Positions 1 to 6,817 of a stretch of DNA of 6,817 bases are shown here, in pieces; the stretch's first letter is position 1; each line of letters opens with the position of its first letter. The notes beneath the pieces are model-generated. The model did no database searches and was not told the origin of the DNA. It saw only the letters and a list, made by a program, of their open reading frames with translations. Source of the stretch: Victivallales bacterium (lineage in GTDB: Bacteria > Verrucomicrobiota > Lentisphaeria > Oligosphaerales > Oligosphaeraceae); the NCBI GenBank assembly GCA_900769285.1, contig CAAGGB010000288.1, positions 1-6,817 of the forward strand. The letters run 5' to 3'. The translations under genes were made by a program, and so were the position numbers.

Positions 1-3000
1 CGCACCAGCGCATGAGGCCGCTCACCTCGGGCGTCAGCGCCGCCGACCAGCGGCGCCCCGACGACTCGTCGGCCAGCCCCAGCGGCGCACCCGCGCCAGC
101 CAGTCCCGACGCCGTTGGAAAGGCGCGGTCCAGATCGGCGTTCAGCGCGTTCTCACGGGTACCGGCCACCAGCCCATCCGGATTCGCGCACGGCAGGACA
201 TAGAGACAGCAGGCGGCGAGCAACGCCTGAACCTGACGGTCGCCCCGGTTCGCCACCAGCCACTCCGCCAGGCGCAGCGCCACCTCCATCCCCGCCGACT
301 CGTCACCATGAAGCCCAGCGACCACCAGCAGCTCCGGCAACGGCCGGTCACCGGACGACGACACGGGCGTCCCCAGCCGGACTCCGACGAGCCGCCGACC
401 CTCCACGCTCTCGCCCACATACTCGGGACGGCAGAGGTCGCCATGACTCAGCCACAGCGCCTCCAGGCGCGACGTCAGCGACGCCACATCCAGCGTGTCC
501 TCGCCTGTCGGCGAGCCGTCCACGCCCTGTGGGTTCGTGCGGCAGTCAAACGCCTCCGCTGACCGCTCCGGGTGCTCCAGCGCCTCGGGCGGCTCCGAGG
601 TCGTGGGCTCCGCCGGCTCCGGCGCGGACGCGCCCTTCCCCGCCCAGCTCGACAGCAGCCACTGTCGCGTCGAATCGTTGCTGACGCTCTCCAGATTGCC
701 CAGCAGCCGCTGGCAGTCCTGCCGGGCGGCCTCGTCGGACGCCTGCTCCAGTGGCGCCTCCAGCGTCAGCTCCTGCCAGCCATGGAGGGGGTCGCTCACC
801 GTCACCGTCAGCGCCTCCGCGGCGACTGACGACGGCAGACTCATCCTCGCCTCGCCGCCCGCCTCCAGCCGGGTGCTGCCCAGCAGGTCTCCCATGGCGG
901 TCACGACACTGACGGCGGCGCCCGCCGGCCAGGCGGCACCCGAACCATCGGTTACCTGAACGCTCACGATCACGCCGCCGTCCGCGTTCTGCGTCCGGCT
1001 GGCCGTGGCGGCCAGCGCGCGCAGTCGCCGGAACCGTGCCGCCAGGGCGGCGTCACCGAGCAGATGGTGCTGCTTCGCGGTCAGGCCCGCATAGCTGGCG
1101 TCCGCATCGGTGACGCTCTCGCAGTAGGCGACGCCCGCCTGGATGGCGGCCAGCGCATAGGCGCCCTGCCCCAGCAGCCGCGAGTCGCCGTCCGCCTCCA
1201 GGATGGCGTCATTGAGGCGACGCATCATCATGACCGGCGGCATGATGCGTGACTCGTTCGTCGCGCCCAGGAAGCCGCAGGCACCGCCGGACGGCGCCAG
1301 CAGCATCGCCTCGCCCAGCGAGGGCGATGACGCGCCGAAGTTGGCGGTGAGGCAGGCGTAGCTGCCGACGAAGGGCAGACGCTGGCCATTGGCGAGCGCC
1401 TGCGCGTCGCTGACCGCATAATTGCCCGTGACCCACCGGTCATTCTTGCCGTGCCCCAGATACTGGACCCAGGCGGCGCCGGCGTCCAGCGAGCCAGCAA
1501 CGGCTGACGTGGCGACGGTGGTTGACGTCTTGTCGGAGGCGTCATAGTGCTGCCGCTCCGTGGGGAACACCTCGGCCAGCCGCTGCGCCTCCAGGATGCT
1601 CACCTTGCGGTCGTTGCTCCCCGCCAGATCGTCAGGCCCGGTAGAGTACTTCTGTGCCGAGGCCACGAAGACGGCCGTGGTGCGCCACTCGTCGTCATCC
1701 TGCTGTCGGCCATAGGTCTGGCGCCCGTAGCCGACCAGTCGTCCCGCCAGACGCTCCAGCTCCTCCGGCGACGCGGCCGGCAGACGGCTCAGGAAGACAT
1801 CCTGATACAGGTCGTCGCCCGCCAGCAGCGCGTAGGGGACATCGGAGCACATCAGCGTAACCCCCGGATTGTCCCACGTCGCCAGTCCCTCCTGCTCCTT
1901 GAGGACGGCCGGCGGCACCTGCTCCGCGCGGCCGGCCAGCACCAGATGCGTCAGACCCGGCGACGCATACTGCCCCGCGACCGTCGCCGCGACGCCTTCC
2001 GCGCCCTCGCCCGTCTCCGACGGATAGCCCCGCACCGTCACCGCGAAGCCCTGTCGACGACGCCAGGCCACCAGCCGCGCCACAGCCGACTGCCAGCCGT
2101 CCGGGACGATGAGCAACATCCGCCCCAGCACGGTGTCCGGAGACGCCTCGCCCAGGAGCTCGCTGGTGAGCAGCGTCCGCGTCTGCATATGCCGGAAGTC
2201 CCATTCGGCGTCCAGGACGCCATAGTCCTCCGCCTCCGCGCCCTCCGTCACGATGCGGAATTCGGCGCTGCGGCAGAGTCGCAGCACGCCGCGCCCAAAG
2301 TCGTAGGCCGCCGCCATCAGGCTGACGCCGCAGCCGGCGACATCGCGGATGCGGTAGACTCCATGCCGCGCCAGCGCTTCCGCCGGCCAGACGGAGGAGC
2401 CGCCGTAGATGTCCGCGCGCTCCGTATAGTCCACCGCCTCGTCGCGCGTCAGCAGCCCCGAGGAGGCGCGTGGCGGCGCACAGCGTATCTCCGCCCAATC
2501 CGAGGACAGCAGCTCGACGCGCCACGTGCGCTCATATGCCACCGCCACATCAACGCGGCAACGCGGCAGCGACGGACAGCCACGCTCCTGCCCCTGCCAG
2601 GCGTCCGCCAGCTCGACGCGGCTCCGCCAGACACCCGGCTCCAGCTCCTCCTCCACGATCCGCCAGTCACCCGCCGTGAAGCGCAGGCGCGTCTCGCACG
2701 GCGTGACCAGCAGCTTCGCAAACCGCGACCGCCGACCACCGCCACCCGAGGACGCCACCTCCCGAACGCCGCCAGGCATTCCCGCGCCCCTCAACACGGA
2801 CGATGGCCGCGACGGCAACGCAGCAGACGACGCCTCCGGCGAGACGACGGACGGGGCGGCAGACGGCGCGACAGCCGCCGCTCGACGGCCAGAGCGGCCG
2901 TCGCCGCCCAGCCACAGGCACAGCAGCAGGAGCAGCGCCAGCAGCAGCGTCAGGACGCCGTCCGCCCGCCACCAGGTCTGTCGTCTGGGCTCGTTCCCTC

Positions 3001-3007
3001 TCCGCAT
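1..3007 (-). CDS. Exported gingipain-like (C25) cysteine protease fused to an M14 zinc carboxypeptidase, 3' end off window
   Basis: Read on the minus strand from the ATG at 3007, this frame stays open for 1002 codons to the left edge, so the C-terminus is missing. Residues 1-16 are basic/polar and about 17-34 form a Leu-rich export signal or membrane anchor, followed by a Ser/Ala/Pro-rich stretch to about 85. Residues 85-290 resemble the gingipain N-terminal region (GCPSLP at 143-148). The C25 catalytic domain spans about 297-660: MLLIVPD at 297, SDVPYALLAGDD at 388-399, DVFLSRLP from 403, GHG with catalytic His519, YAC with catalytic Cys552, SLGEAML at 563-569 and LLGD at 649-652. The His-Cys distance of 33 equals that of RgpB (His211/Cys244). 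An Ig-like beta domain follows (about 677-760), then a Pro/Glu-rich linker (about 790-825). M14 begins near 838, with zinc-binding HGDE (His900, Glu903), NPDG at 942-945, Arg951 and DLDRAFP at 958-964. The third zinc ligand and catalytic Glu would lie past the edge. The role is probably extracytoplasmic protein degradation; substrate specificity is unknown. The gene starts 5 nt after the preceding flavoprotein gene. Confidence 0.9.
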   Translation of the reverse strand, partial: MRRGNEPRRQTWWRADGVLTLLLALLLLLCLWLGGDGRSGRRAAAVAPSAAPSVVSPEASSAALPSRPSSVLRGAGMPGGVREVASSGGGGRRSRFAKLLVTPCETRLRFTAGDWRIVEEELEPGVWRSRVELADAWQGQERGCPSLPRCRVDVAVAYERTWRVELLSSDWAEIRCAPPRASSGLLTRDEAVDYTERADIYGGSSVWPAEALARHGVYRIRDVAGCGVSLMAAAYDFGRGVLRLCRSAEFRIVTEGAEAEDYGVLDAEWDFRHMQTRTLLTSELLGEASPDTVLGRMLLIVPDGWQSAVARLVAWRRRQGFAVTVRGYPSETGEGAEGVAATVAGQYASPGLTHLVLAGRAEQVPPAVLKEQEGLATWDNPGVTLMCSDVPYALLAGDDLYQDVFLSRLPAASPEELERLAGRLVGYGRQTYGRQQDDDEWRTTAVFVASAQKYSTGPDDLAGSNDRKVSILEAQRLAEVFPTERQHYDASDKTSTTVATSAVAGSLDAGAAWVQYLGHGKNDRWVTGNYAVSDAQALANGQRLPFVGSYACLTANFGASSPSLGEAMLLAPSGGACGFLGATNESRIMPPVMMMRRLNDAILEADGDSRLLGQGAYALAAIQAGVAYCESVTDADASYAGLTAKQHHLLGDAALAARFRRLRALAATASRTQNADGGVIVSVQVTDGSGAAWPAGAAVSVVTAMGDLLGSTRLEAGGEARMSLPSSVAAEALTVTVSDPLHGWQELTLEAPLEQASDEAARQDCQRLLGNLESVSNDSTRQWLLSSWAGKGASAPEPAEPTTSEPPEALEHPERSAEAFDCRTNPQGVDGSPTGEDTLDVASLTSRLEALWLSHGDLCRPEYVGESVEGRRLVGVRLGTPVSSSGDRPLPELLVVAGLHGDESAGMEVALRLAEWLVANRGDRQVQALLAACCLYVLPCANPDGLVAGTRENALNADLDRAFPTASGLAGAGAPLGLADESSGRRWSAALTPEVSGLMRWC

Positions 3008-3012
3008 CCCCG

Positions 3013-4257
3013 TCACCCCAGCAGATACGGCAGCAGACGGCGCACCTCGACGTCACGCAGACGGCGACCTTCGGCGGTTGCCTGGGCGGCGGCCGCGCCG
3101 GCGGCCGCGCCGATGGCCATGCCGATGCACATGACGCGCAGCGAGGCATGCGCCTCATGGCTGGCGCTGATGCAGCGTCCGGCCAGCAGCAGCCCCTCGA
3201 CCGCCTGCGGCACCAGGCAACCATAGGGTATCTGGTAGGGGCGGCACCGCTCGGCCTGCCCCTGCGCCGTCTCCCCATGGCCAGCACTCTGGCCACTGCC
3301 CGACGGATTGTGGATGTCGATGCAGAAATTCGCGTCGAACACGACGGCGTCCGCGAAGGTCGCCCCCCGGAGGCAGTCCGCCTTCTCCAGTCGGGCACAG
3401 CCCTGGAAGCGGCGCGTCTCCCGCACGCCGATGACGGCGGGCATCATCTCCGCATGGCAGTTCTCATAGCCCGGCAGATGGCGACGCAGGAAGTCGACAA
3501 TCTGGAACGCCTGGCGTCGTCCCTCTATCTCCGCCCGGGTCAGGTCGTCGGCGGAGAGCCCATTGAGGCCGTTGACCTGGGTGGCATTGACCGTGACGCG
3601 CCCGGGGACGTTGCCACGATAGAGCCGGATGACGCCGACATGCTCGGCCAGCTCGCCCGTGCGCTGTCCCTCCGTCACGATGTCCTCCCAGGTGCGTTCG
3701 CCGACCTTGCGGATGCGGGCCTCCTCCTCGGAGCCGCAGAGGAAGGTACCTTCGGGGGCCACCCCCGAGACGGTGAACATGACGCTCATCGGCTGCAGCA
3801 GCCCATCGCCCTCGCGGCCCAGCTCATAGGGGACACCCGCCAGGAACGCGACGTCGCCGTCCCCGGTGGCGTCGATGACCGCCCGTGCGCGGAACTCATG
3901 CCGACCGTCCTTGCCGTAGACCTGGACACCCGTGACGGCCTGCCCCTCCTTCAGCACCCCCATCACTGGAGAATGGAGCCGGACGGTGACGCCCGCCTGC
4001 GCCAGCAGGTCGTAGTACTGAAGGTCGAGGCGGGCGAAGTCGAGCGTGCGACCGCCCGTCGCCTGCAGGATGCGCTCGACGACGGCGCTACGGACACCGC
4101 CCAGCAGGGGGCCGACCAGCGCCTGGACCGCCATGCCGCCCAGACGCCCATAGCGCTCCAGCAGCAGCACCCGTGCGCCGTTCTCGGCGCCTGCCAGCGC
4201 CGCCCCGATGCCGGCCGGCCCACCGCCGACCACGATGATGTCAACGTCACGCTCCAT
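3013..4257 (-). CDS. FAD-dependent oxidoreductase (FAD_oxidored family), complete
   Basis: Protein of 414 residues, cytosolic by appearance (no signal peptide or membrane segment). It opens directly with a Rossmann FAD-binding fold: GGGPAG at 11-16, Glu34 at the end of the second strand to bind the ribose, then YGRLGG at 36-41. The second FAD motif DATGDGD is at 129-135. Family hallmarks follow: VNATQVNG near 223-230, GVRETRR at 277-283, DIHNPSG at 314-320, IPYGCLVP at 343-350 and the C-terminal FAD signature LLLAGRCIS at 356-364 with Arg374. This matches the FAD_oxidored (PF12831) type, often found in glycan-degrading loci but mostly without an assigned substrate. The ATG at 4257 was chosen because it places the Rossmann strand at the N-terminus and has a GGGAG ribosome site 10 nt upstream; an in-frame TTG at 4299 would add an unlikely 14-residue leader. 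The nagA gene ends 80 nt upstream and the protease gene starts 5 nt downstream. The family is certain; the reaction is unknown. Confidence 0.93.
   Translation of the reverse strand: MERDVDIIVVGGGPAGIGAALAGAENGARVLLLERYGRLGGMAVQALVGPLLGGVRSAVVERILQATGGRTLDFARLDLQYYDLLAQAGVTVRLHSPVMGVLKEGQAVTGVQVYGKDGRHEFRARAVIDATGDGDVAFLAGVPYELGREGDGLLQPMSVMFTVSGVAPEGTFLCGSEEEARIRKVGERTWEDIVTEGQRTGELAEHVGVIRLYRGNVPGRVTVNATQVNGLNGLSADDLTRAEIEGRRQAFQIVDFLRRHLPGYENCHAEMMPAVIGVRETRRFQGCARLEKADCLRGATFADAVVFDANFCIDIHNPSGSGQSAGHGETAQGQAERCRPYQIPYGCLVPQAVEGLLLAGRCISASHEAHASLRVMCIGMAIGAAAGAAAAQATAEGRRLRDVEVRRLLPYLLG
3016..3019 (-). promoter_or_regulatory. Probable ribosome binding site of the C25-M14 protease gene
   Basis: GGGG on the minus strand sits 8 nt before the ATG at 3007 and overlaps the last codons of the flavoprotein gene, whose stop is at 3013-3015. 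Together with the 5-nt gap this points to coupled translation. A GTG at 3016 overlaps the same stop codon but would leave no room for a ribosome site. Confidence 0.5.
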
Positions 4258-4267
4258 CGACTGTCGT

Positions 4268-4272
4268 CTCCC
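4268..4272 (-). promoter_or_regulatory. Ribosome binding site of the second flavoprotein gene
   Basis: GGGAG on the minus strand ends 10 nt before the ATG at 4257. It supports this start over the in-frame TTG at 4299. Confidence 0.6.
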
Positions 4273-4314
4273 GAATGATTCACAAACTGCGCAAAACAAT
4301 AAAGTAAAGAACGA

Positions 4315-4323
4315 ACCTCCTCC
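4315..4323 (-). promoter_or_regulatory. Strong Shine-Dalgarno-like GGAGGAGGT without a matching start codon
   Basis: A near-ideal anti-16S complement lies 14 nt past the nagA stop codon on the minus strand. No ATG, GTG or TTG follows within 5-13 nt; the nearest candidate is a TTG 15 nt away at 4299. It could be chance, a ribosome standby site, the remnant of an older start, or the site for that TTG. Confidence 0.35.
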
Positions 4324-4337
4324 GAGGCGGACAGCGG

Positions 4338-5495
4338 CTAGGCCTGCCAGGCGAGGTGTCCGCGCACGAGGGTACGGATGGGATTCAGCTCATCGTCGAG
4401 CATGACGAGGTTGGCGTCCCAGCCGGGACCCAGCCGGCCGATGCCCTCCAGCCCGAGCGACTCGGCCTGGTTCAGCCCCGTCGCGCACACCAGCTCCGCC
4501 AGCGGCCGTCGCGTCGTACGCGCCAGACGCCGCAGGCACTCGTGCATGAGGCCGACGCCGCCGGCGACGACACCATTCACCAGCGTGGCGCGGCGGTTGC
4601 GCACGAGCACCTTCTGGCCGCCCAGCGTGTAGTCGCCGTCCGGCATGCCCGCCGCCCGCATGGAGTCCGTGATGAGCATCAGCCGCCGCGGCGTCTTGAG
4701 CCGCTCGATGATGCGTATCATGCCGTCCTGGAGATGAACGCCGTCGCAGATGATCTCCACGTAGGTGTCGTCGGCCAGCAGGCCGCCGCCGACCATGCCG
4801 AGGCGCAGATGGTGCAGCGGCGTCATCACGTTGCAGAAGTGCGTCAGATGGCGCAGGCCGGCCTCATGGACGGCCTGAAAGCCGTCGTAGTCGGCCTCGG
4901 AGTGTCCCGCCGACGGCATGATGCCGCGCGCCACGAGCGCCCTCGTGAACGCCAGCGCGCCCGGCAGCTCCGGCGAGAAGCTGACCTTGCGCACCGGGCA
5001 GACCGCGTTCAGCTCGTCCACCAGCCCGAGGTCGAAGTCCAGCAGGAACTCGGGGTTCTGGGCGCCGACGCACGTCGGATTGAAGAACGGCCCCTCCAGA
5101 TGGAGCCCGTGCAGGAGAGCGCGGTCAGCGCGGTCGGCGCGGCGGTAGTCGGCGCAGACGCGGGCGACCTGTCGCAGGCAGTCGCGCGAGACGGTCATCG
5201 TCGTGGCCAGGACATGCGTGACGCCGTCGGCCAGCTTGCCGTGCCCGATGGTGTCCAGGGCCTCCGCGGTCGCGTCGCAGAAGTCGGCGTTGGAGCGGCC
5301 GTGGAAGTGGATGTCGAAGAAGCCGGGGAGGACGAGGGCGCCGTGCGCGTCCAGCGCCGTGGCGTCCCGGGTGTCCTCGGGACGCGGCGGCTCCGGCCCC
5401 ATCCGGGCGATGCGTCCGTCGCGGAGGAGGAGGAAGCCGTCGGGACAGTCGTAGTCGGGCGAGACGAGATGGGCGTGGCGGATGAGGGTGTCCAT
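4338..5495 (-). CDS. nagA: N-acetylglucosamine-6-phosphate deacetylase
   Basis: Cytosolic metal-dependent amidohydrolase of 385 residues, close to the 382 of E. coli NagA. The family removes acetate from GlcNAc-6-phosphate, giving glucosamine-6-phosphate and acetate in amino-sugar catabolism and cell-wall recycling. A short N-terminal beta segment leads into the TIM barrel. Visible motifs: DIHFHG with His63/His65, HLEGPF at 132-137 with metal ligand Glu134, SAGHSEAD with His198, LTHFCNVM with His219, DGVHL with His254 and ITDS with catalytic Asp277. The HxH pair is present, so a two-metal site is possible; some NagA enzymes use one metal. The C-terminus returns to the beta segment (LVRGHLAW). 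The start at 5495 lies 18 nt after the stop of the upstream flavoprotein gene. The spacer is C-rich with no clear Shine-Dalgarno site, so translational coupling is likely. Neither nagB nor a GlcNAc kinase or transporter gene is visible, so those steps must be encoded elsewhere. Confidence 0.95.
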   Translation of the reverse strand: MDTLIRHAHLVSPDYDCPDGFLLLRDGRIARMGPEPPRPEDTRDATALDAHGALVLPGFFDIHFHGRSNADFCDATAEALDTIGHGKLADGVTHVLATTMTVSRDCLRQVARVCADYRRADRADRALLHGLHLEGPFFNPTCVGAQNPEFLLDFDLGLVDELNAVCPVRKVSFSPELPGALAFTRALVARGIMPSAGHSEADYDGFQAVHEAGLRHLTHFCNVMTPLHHLRLGMVGGGLLADDTYVEIICDGVHLQDGMIRIIERLKTPRRLMLITDSMRAAGMPDGDYTLGGQKVLVRNRRATLVNGVVAGGVGLMHECLRRLARTTRRPLAELVCATGLNQAESLGLEGIGRLGPGWDANLVMLDDELNPIRTLVRGHLAWQA

Positions 5496-5513
5496 GGTCG
5501 GCGGTCGGGTCGT

Positions 5514-6817
5514 TCAGTTGACGTTGGGCGGGTTGCCGAGGGTGCCGCCCTCGTTGTAGCGCTGGTTGTTGGGCAGCCCCTGGCGTCCGGCACCCTGTCG
5601 CATGAGCTCCTTGAGCTCGTCGAGGTGGCGCTCGTAGACGGCGCGAGGCTGGACGCGGTGCCGGCGGCAGATGTCGGCGGCCAGCCCGACGACCTCCCCG
5701 AGCATGCCGGTGGTGCGCATGACGCGGATGGTGCCCAGGGCGACGTGCGTCACGGAGATGTTCCGTCCGGCCATGAAGAGGTTGTCGGTGTTGCGCGAGT
5801 AGAGGCAGCGGTAGGGGACGGGATAGGGATAGATGGGCCTGTGCTTGGCGATGGACTTGAATTCGCGTCCGGGGAAGTTCCTGGTGTTGGCGGGGTCCGG
5901 ATAGTGGAGGTCGATGGTCCAGGTGGTGGCGGCGGTGCCGTCCTCCAGGACCTTGTAGTTCGCCAGCTCGTTCTCGGTCAGGATGACGTCGCCGAGAAGC
6001 CGCCGCGACTCGCGCTTGCCGGACACATAGGCGACCCATGCCAGCTCGCGGGTGCGGAACTTGTCGTTGTCGGCGAGGCGGTTCTTCAGGTGGCTCCAGT
6101 TCGCGTAGACGACCAGCAGGCCATAGTCGCGGATGCGCTCGAAGTCGCGTATCTGGTCGAAGTTCATGCCGGTCTCCCACGTCCACTCGCCCATCGTCAC
6201 CTTCTCGCATGAGGCGTCCGTGAAGTCCATGCCGTAGTTGAACTCGGGGAAGTCGCTGGGTGCGCCGGTGTCGCGGGAGTACCATTGGACGGAGGAGCCC
6301 ATGGTCTGGCGGTCGGCCACCTCGGGGGCGCCCGGCTCGTTGAATTCGGCGCGCGCCTCGCGGCCCTGATGGAAGTCGGCGCCCGCGAGGGCGCCCACGG
6401 TGCCGTCGCCGGTGCAGTCGGCGAACAGCGGCGCCGCGAACTCGACGGCCTGACCCGACTCGATGTGGCGAGCCGTCACCGACGCGATGCGTCGGCCGTC
6501 CATGCGGACGCCGACGACGCGGAAATTCGGGAACAGCGTCAGGTTCGGCTCGGCCGCGAGGAACTGCTGCTTCTTCTCGTCCTCGTAGTGGTCTGCCGGC
6601 TGGGCGTTGCCGCCGCGCAGCGGTCCGAACTCCTTCTGCAGGTTTCCCAGCTCGGGATAGGGGCCAATCGCGATGCGCCCGCCCAGATGGACGCGAATCT
6701 CCGAGCTGTTGTTGCCGCCCCAGACGGGACGGTCGTTGATGAGCGCCACGCGGCTGCCCTGCCGCGCGGCCGCGACCGCCGCGCACATGCCGGCGATGCC
6801 GCCGCCGCAGACCACCA
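5514..6817 (-). CDS. FAD-dependent oxidoreductase (FAD_oxidored family), 5' end off window
   Basis: 433 residues are visible, numbered from the first full codon at 6815; that codon is GTG but is probably an internal Val of the first Rossmann strand, so only a few to some tens of N-terminal residues should be missing. Motifs: VCGGGIAGM at 2-10, NDRPVWGGNNSSE near 28-39, the second FAD motif ADCTGDGTVGAL at 132-143, SGKRESRRLLGD at 265-276, YRCLYSRNTDNLFMAGRNIS at 335-354 and IRVMRTTGM at 363-371. These are family features shared with the flavoprotein at 3013-4257, but the middle is longer (Trp/Tyr-rich, about 175-300) and overall similarity looks low, so the two are distant relatives and not a recent duplication. 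A polar Asn/Gly/Pro tail closes the protein. It is first in the visible operon, 18 nt ahead of nagA, suggesting a role in handling a glycan or amino sugar in the same pathway. The substrate cannot be told from sequence. Whether a signal peptide exists cannot be seen. Confidence 0.9.
   Translation of the reverse strand, partial: VVCGGGIAGMCAAVAAARQGSRVALINDRPVWGGNNSSEIRVHLGGRIAIGPYPELGNLQKEFGPLRGGNAQPADHYEDEKKQQFLAAEPNLTLFPNFRVVGVRMDGRRIASVTARHIESGQAVEFAAPLFADCTGDGTVGALAGADFHQGREARAEFNEPGAPEVADRQTMGSSVQWYSRDTGAPSDFPEFNYGMDFTDASCEKVTMGEWTWETGMNFDQIRDFERIRDYGLLVVYANWSHLKNRLADNDKFRTRELAWVAYVSGKRESRRLLGDVILTENELANYKVLEDGTAATTWTIDLHYPDPANTRNFPGREFKSIAKHRPIYPYPVPYRCLYSRNTDNLFMAGRNISVTHVALGTIRVMRTTGMLGEVVGLAADICRRHRVQPRAVYERHLDELKELMRQGAGRQGLPNNQRYNEGGTLGNPPNVN

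Larger units (their letters stand above)
4258..4337. other. AT-rich intergenic spacer between nagA and the second flavoprotein gene
   Basis: This 80-nt gap is the only non-coding stretch above 20 nt. Positions 4274-4315 are about 31% GC (13 of 42), in sharp contrast to the surrounding genes. On the minus strand the core is a T-rich run suited to a promoter or an unstructured 5' leader for the two downstream genes. Weak hexamer-like strings occur (TTTACT, TTGTTT), but no convincing -35/-10 pair at 16-18 nt spacing could be found. An internal promoter is therefore plausible but not shown. No strong hairpin precedes the T-rich tract, so a Rho-independent terminator for nagA is not supported. Confidence 0.4.

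Noticed and set aside
1695..2525. Minus-strand open frame of 276 codons overlapping the protease gene
   Set aside because: It is out of frame with the 3007 start, Gly/Ala/Arg-rich and motif-free, while the chosen frame gives a continuous C25 domain.
2918..2920. Cys30 of the protease as a lipoprotein attachment site
   Set aside because: The preceding residues are all Leu and do not fit the lipobox, which needs a small residue before Cys; Cys30 also lies inside the hydrophobic core.
1..3007. Possible pseudogene, because no complete start-to-stop frame covers this region
   Set aside because: Codon-by-codon reading from the ATG at 3007 showed no stop or frameshift to the edge; the gene is simply cut by the window.
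3085..3130. Repetitive GGC/GCC-rich tract
   Set aside because: It encodes the Ala/Gly-rich C-terminal helix of the flavoprotein (GMAIGAAAGAAAAQA), so it is explained by coding.
1547..3226. Long plus-strand open frame of 559 codons
   Set aside because: It is antisense to the protease and flavoprotein genes. Its translation is Arg/Gln/His/Ala-rich without motifs, as expected for a shadow of a GC-rich gene.
4258..4299. TTG at 4299 as the start of the second flavoprotein
   Set aside because: It adds a 14-residue leader before a Rossmann strand that normally lies at the N-terminus. The ATG at 4257 has its own ribosome site at good spacing.
4300..4337. Rho-independent terminator after nagA
   Set aside because: A T-rich run exists on the minus strand, but the only stem in front of it is about 3 bp.
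4356..6212. Long plus-strand open frame of 618 codons
   Set aside because: It is antisense to nagA and the first flavoprotein gene, which carry complete catalytic motifs. The plus-strand product has no recognisable domain.
5125..6786. Minus-strand open frame of 553 codons across the first flavoprotein gene and nagA
   Set aside because: It is a frame-shifted shadow with Arg/Pro/His-rich low-complexity translation. Both real genes read intact in other frames.

Overview
This is a GC-rich window (about two thirds G+C or more by eye), and every supported gene is on the minus strand. Reading right to left, in the direction of transcription, it holds four genes: (1) the body of a FAD-dependent oxidoreductase whose first residues lie beyond the right edge; (2) nagA, N-acetylglucosamine-6-phosphate deacetylase; (3) a second, complete FAD-dependent oxidoreductase of the same broad family; and (4) a very large exported protease that runs off the left edge. 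The spacings are 18, 80 and 5 nt, so this is probably one operon. The only sizeable gap (4258-4337) is strikingly AT-rich and may carry a second promoter or another leader element.

The left 3 kb contains no complete start-to-stop frame and could be mistaken for non-coding or decayed DNA. Read from the ATG at 3007 on the minus strand, however, it is open for 1002 codons to the window edge. It encodes a hydrophobic N-terminal export segment, a Ser/Ala/Pro-rich stretch, a gingipain-type N-terminal region, a gingipain-like (peptidase family C25) cysteine protease domain with its His and Cys at the expected distance, an Ig-like domain, a Pro/Glu-rich linker, and the first part of a zinc carboxypeptidase (family M14). 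The M14 part resembles the carboxypeptidase D/E/N type. Known gingipains cut after Arg or Lys, and carboxypeptidases of that type remove C-terminal Arg or Lys, so one chain may combine both steps. This is the most interesting feature of the window.

The context suggests breakdown of glycosylated or peptide-linked amino-sugar material. The protease would act outside the cytoplasm. NagA feeds GlcNAc-6-phosphate into central metabolism, and the two flavoproteins, which have no known substrate, would act on something from the same source in the cytosol. This linkage is inferred from gene order only.

No taxonomic marker gene is present. Flavoproteins of this type next to sugar-catabolic genes in a GC-rich genome are compatible with the Planctomycetota/Lentisphaerota/Verrucomicrobiota group or with Armatimonadota, but this is a weak guess. 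No RNA genes, mobile elements, CRISPR arrays or convincing terminators were seen.
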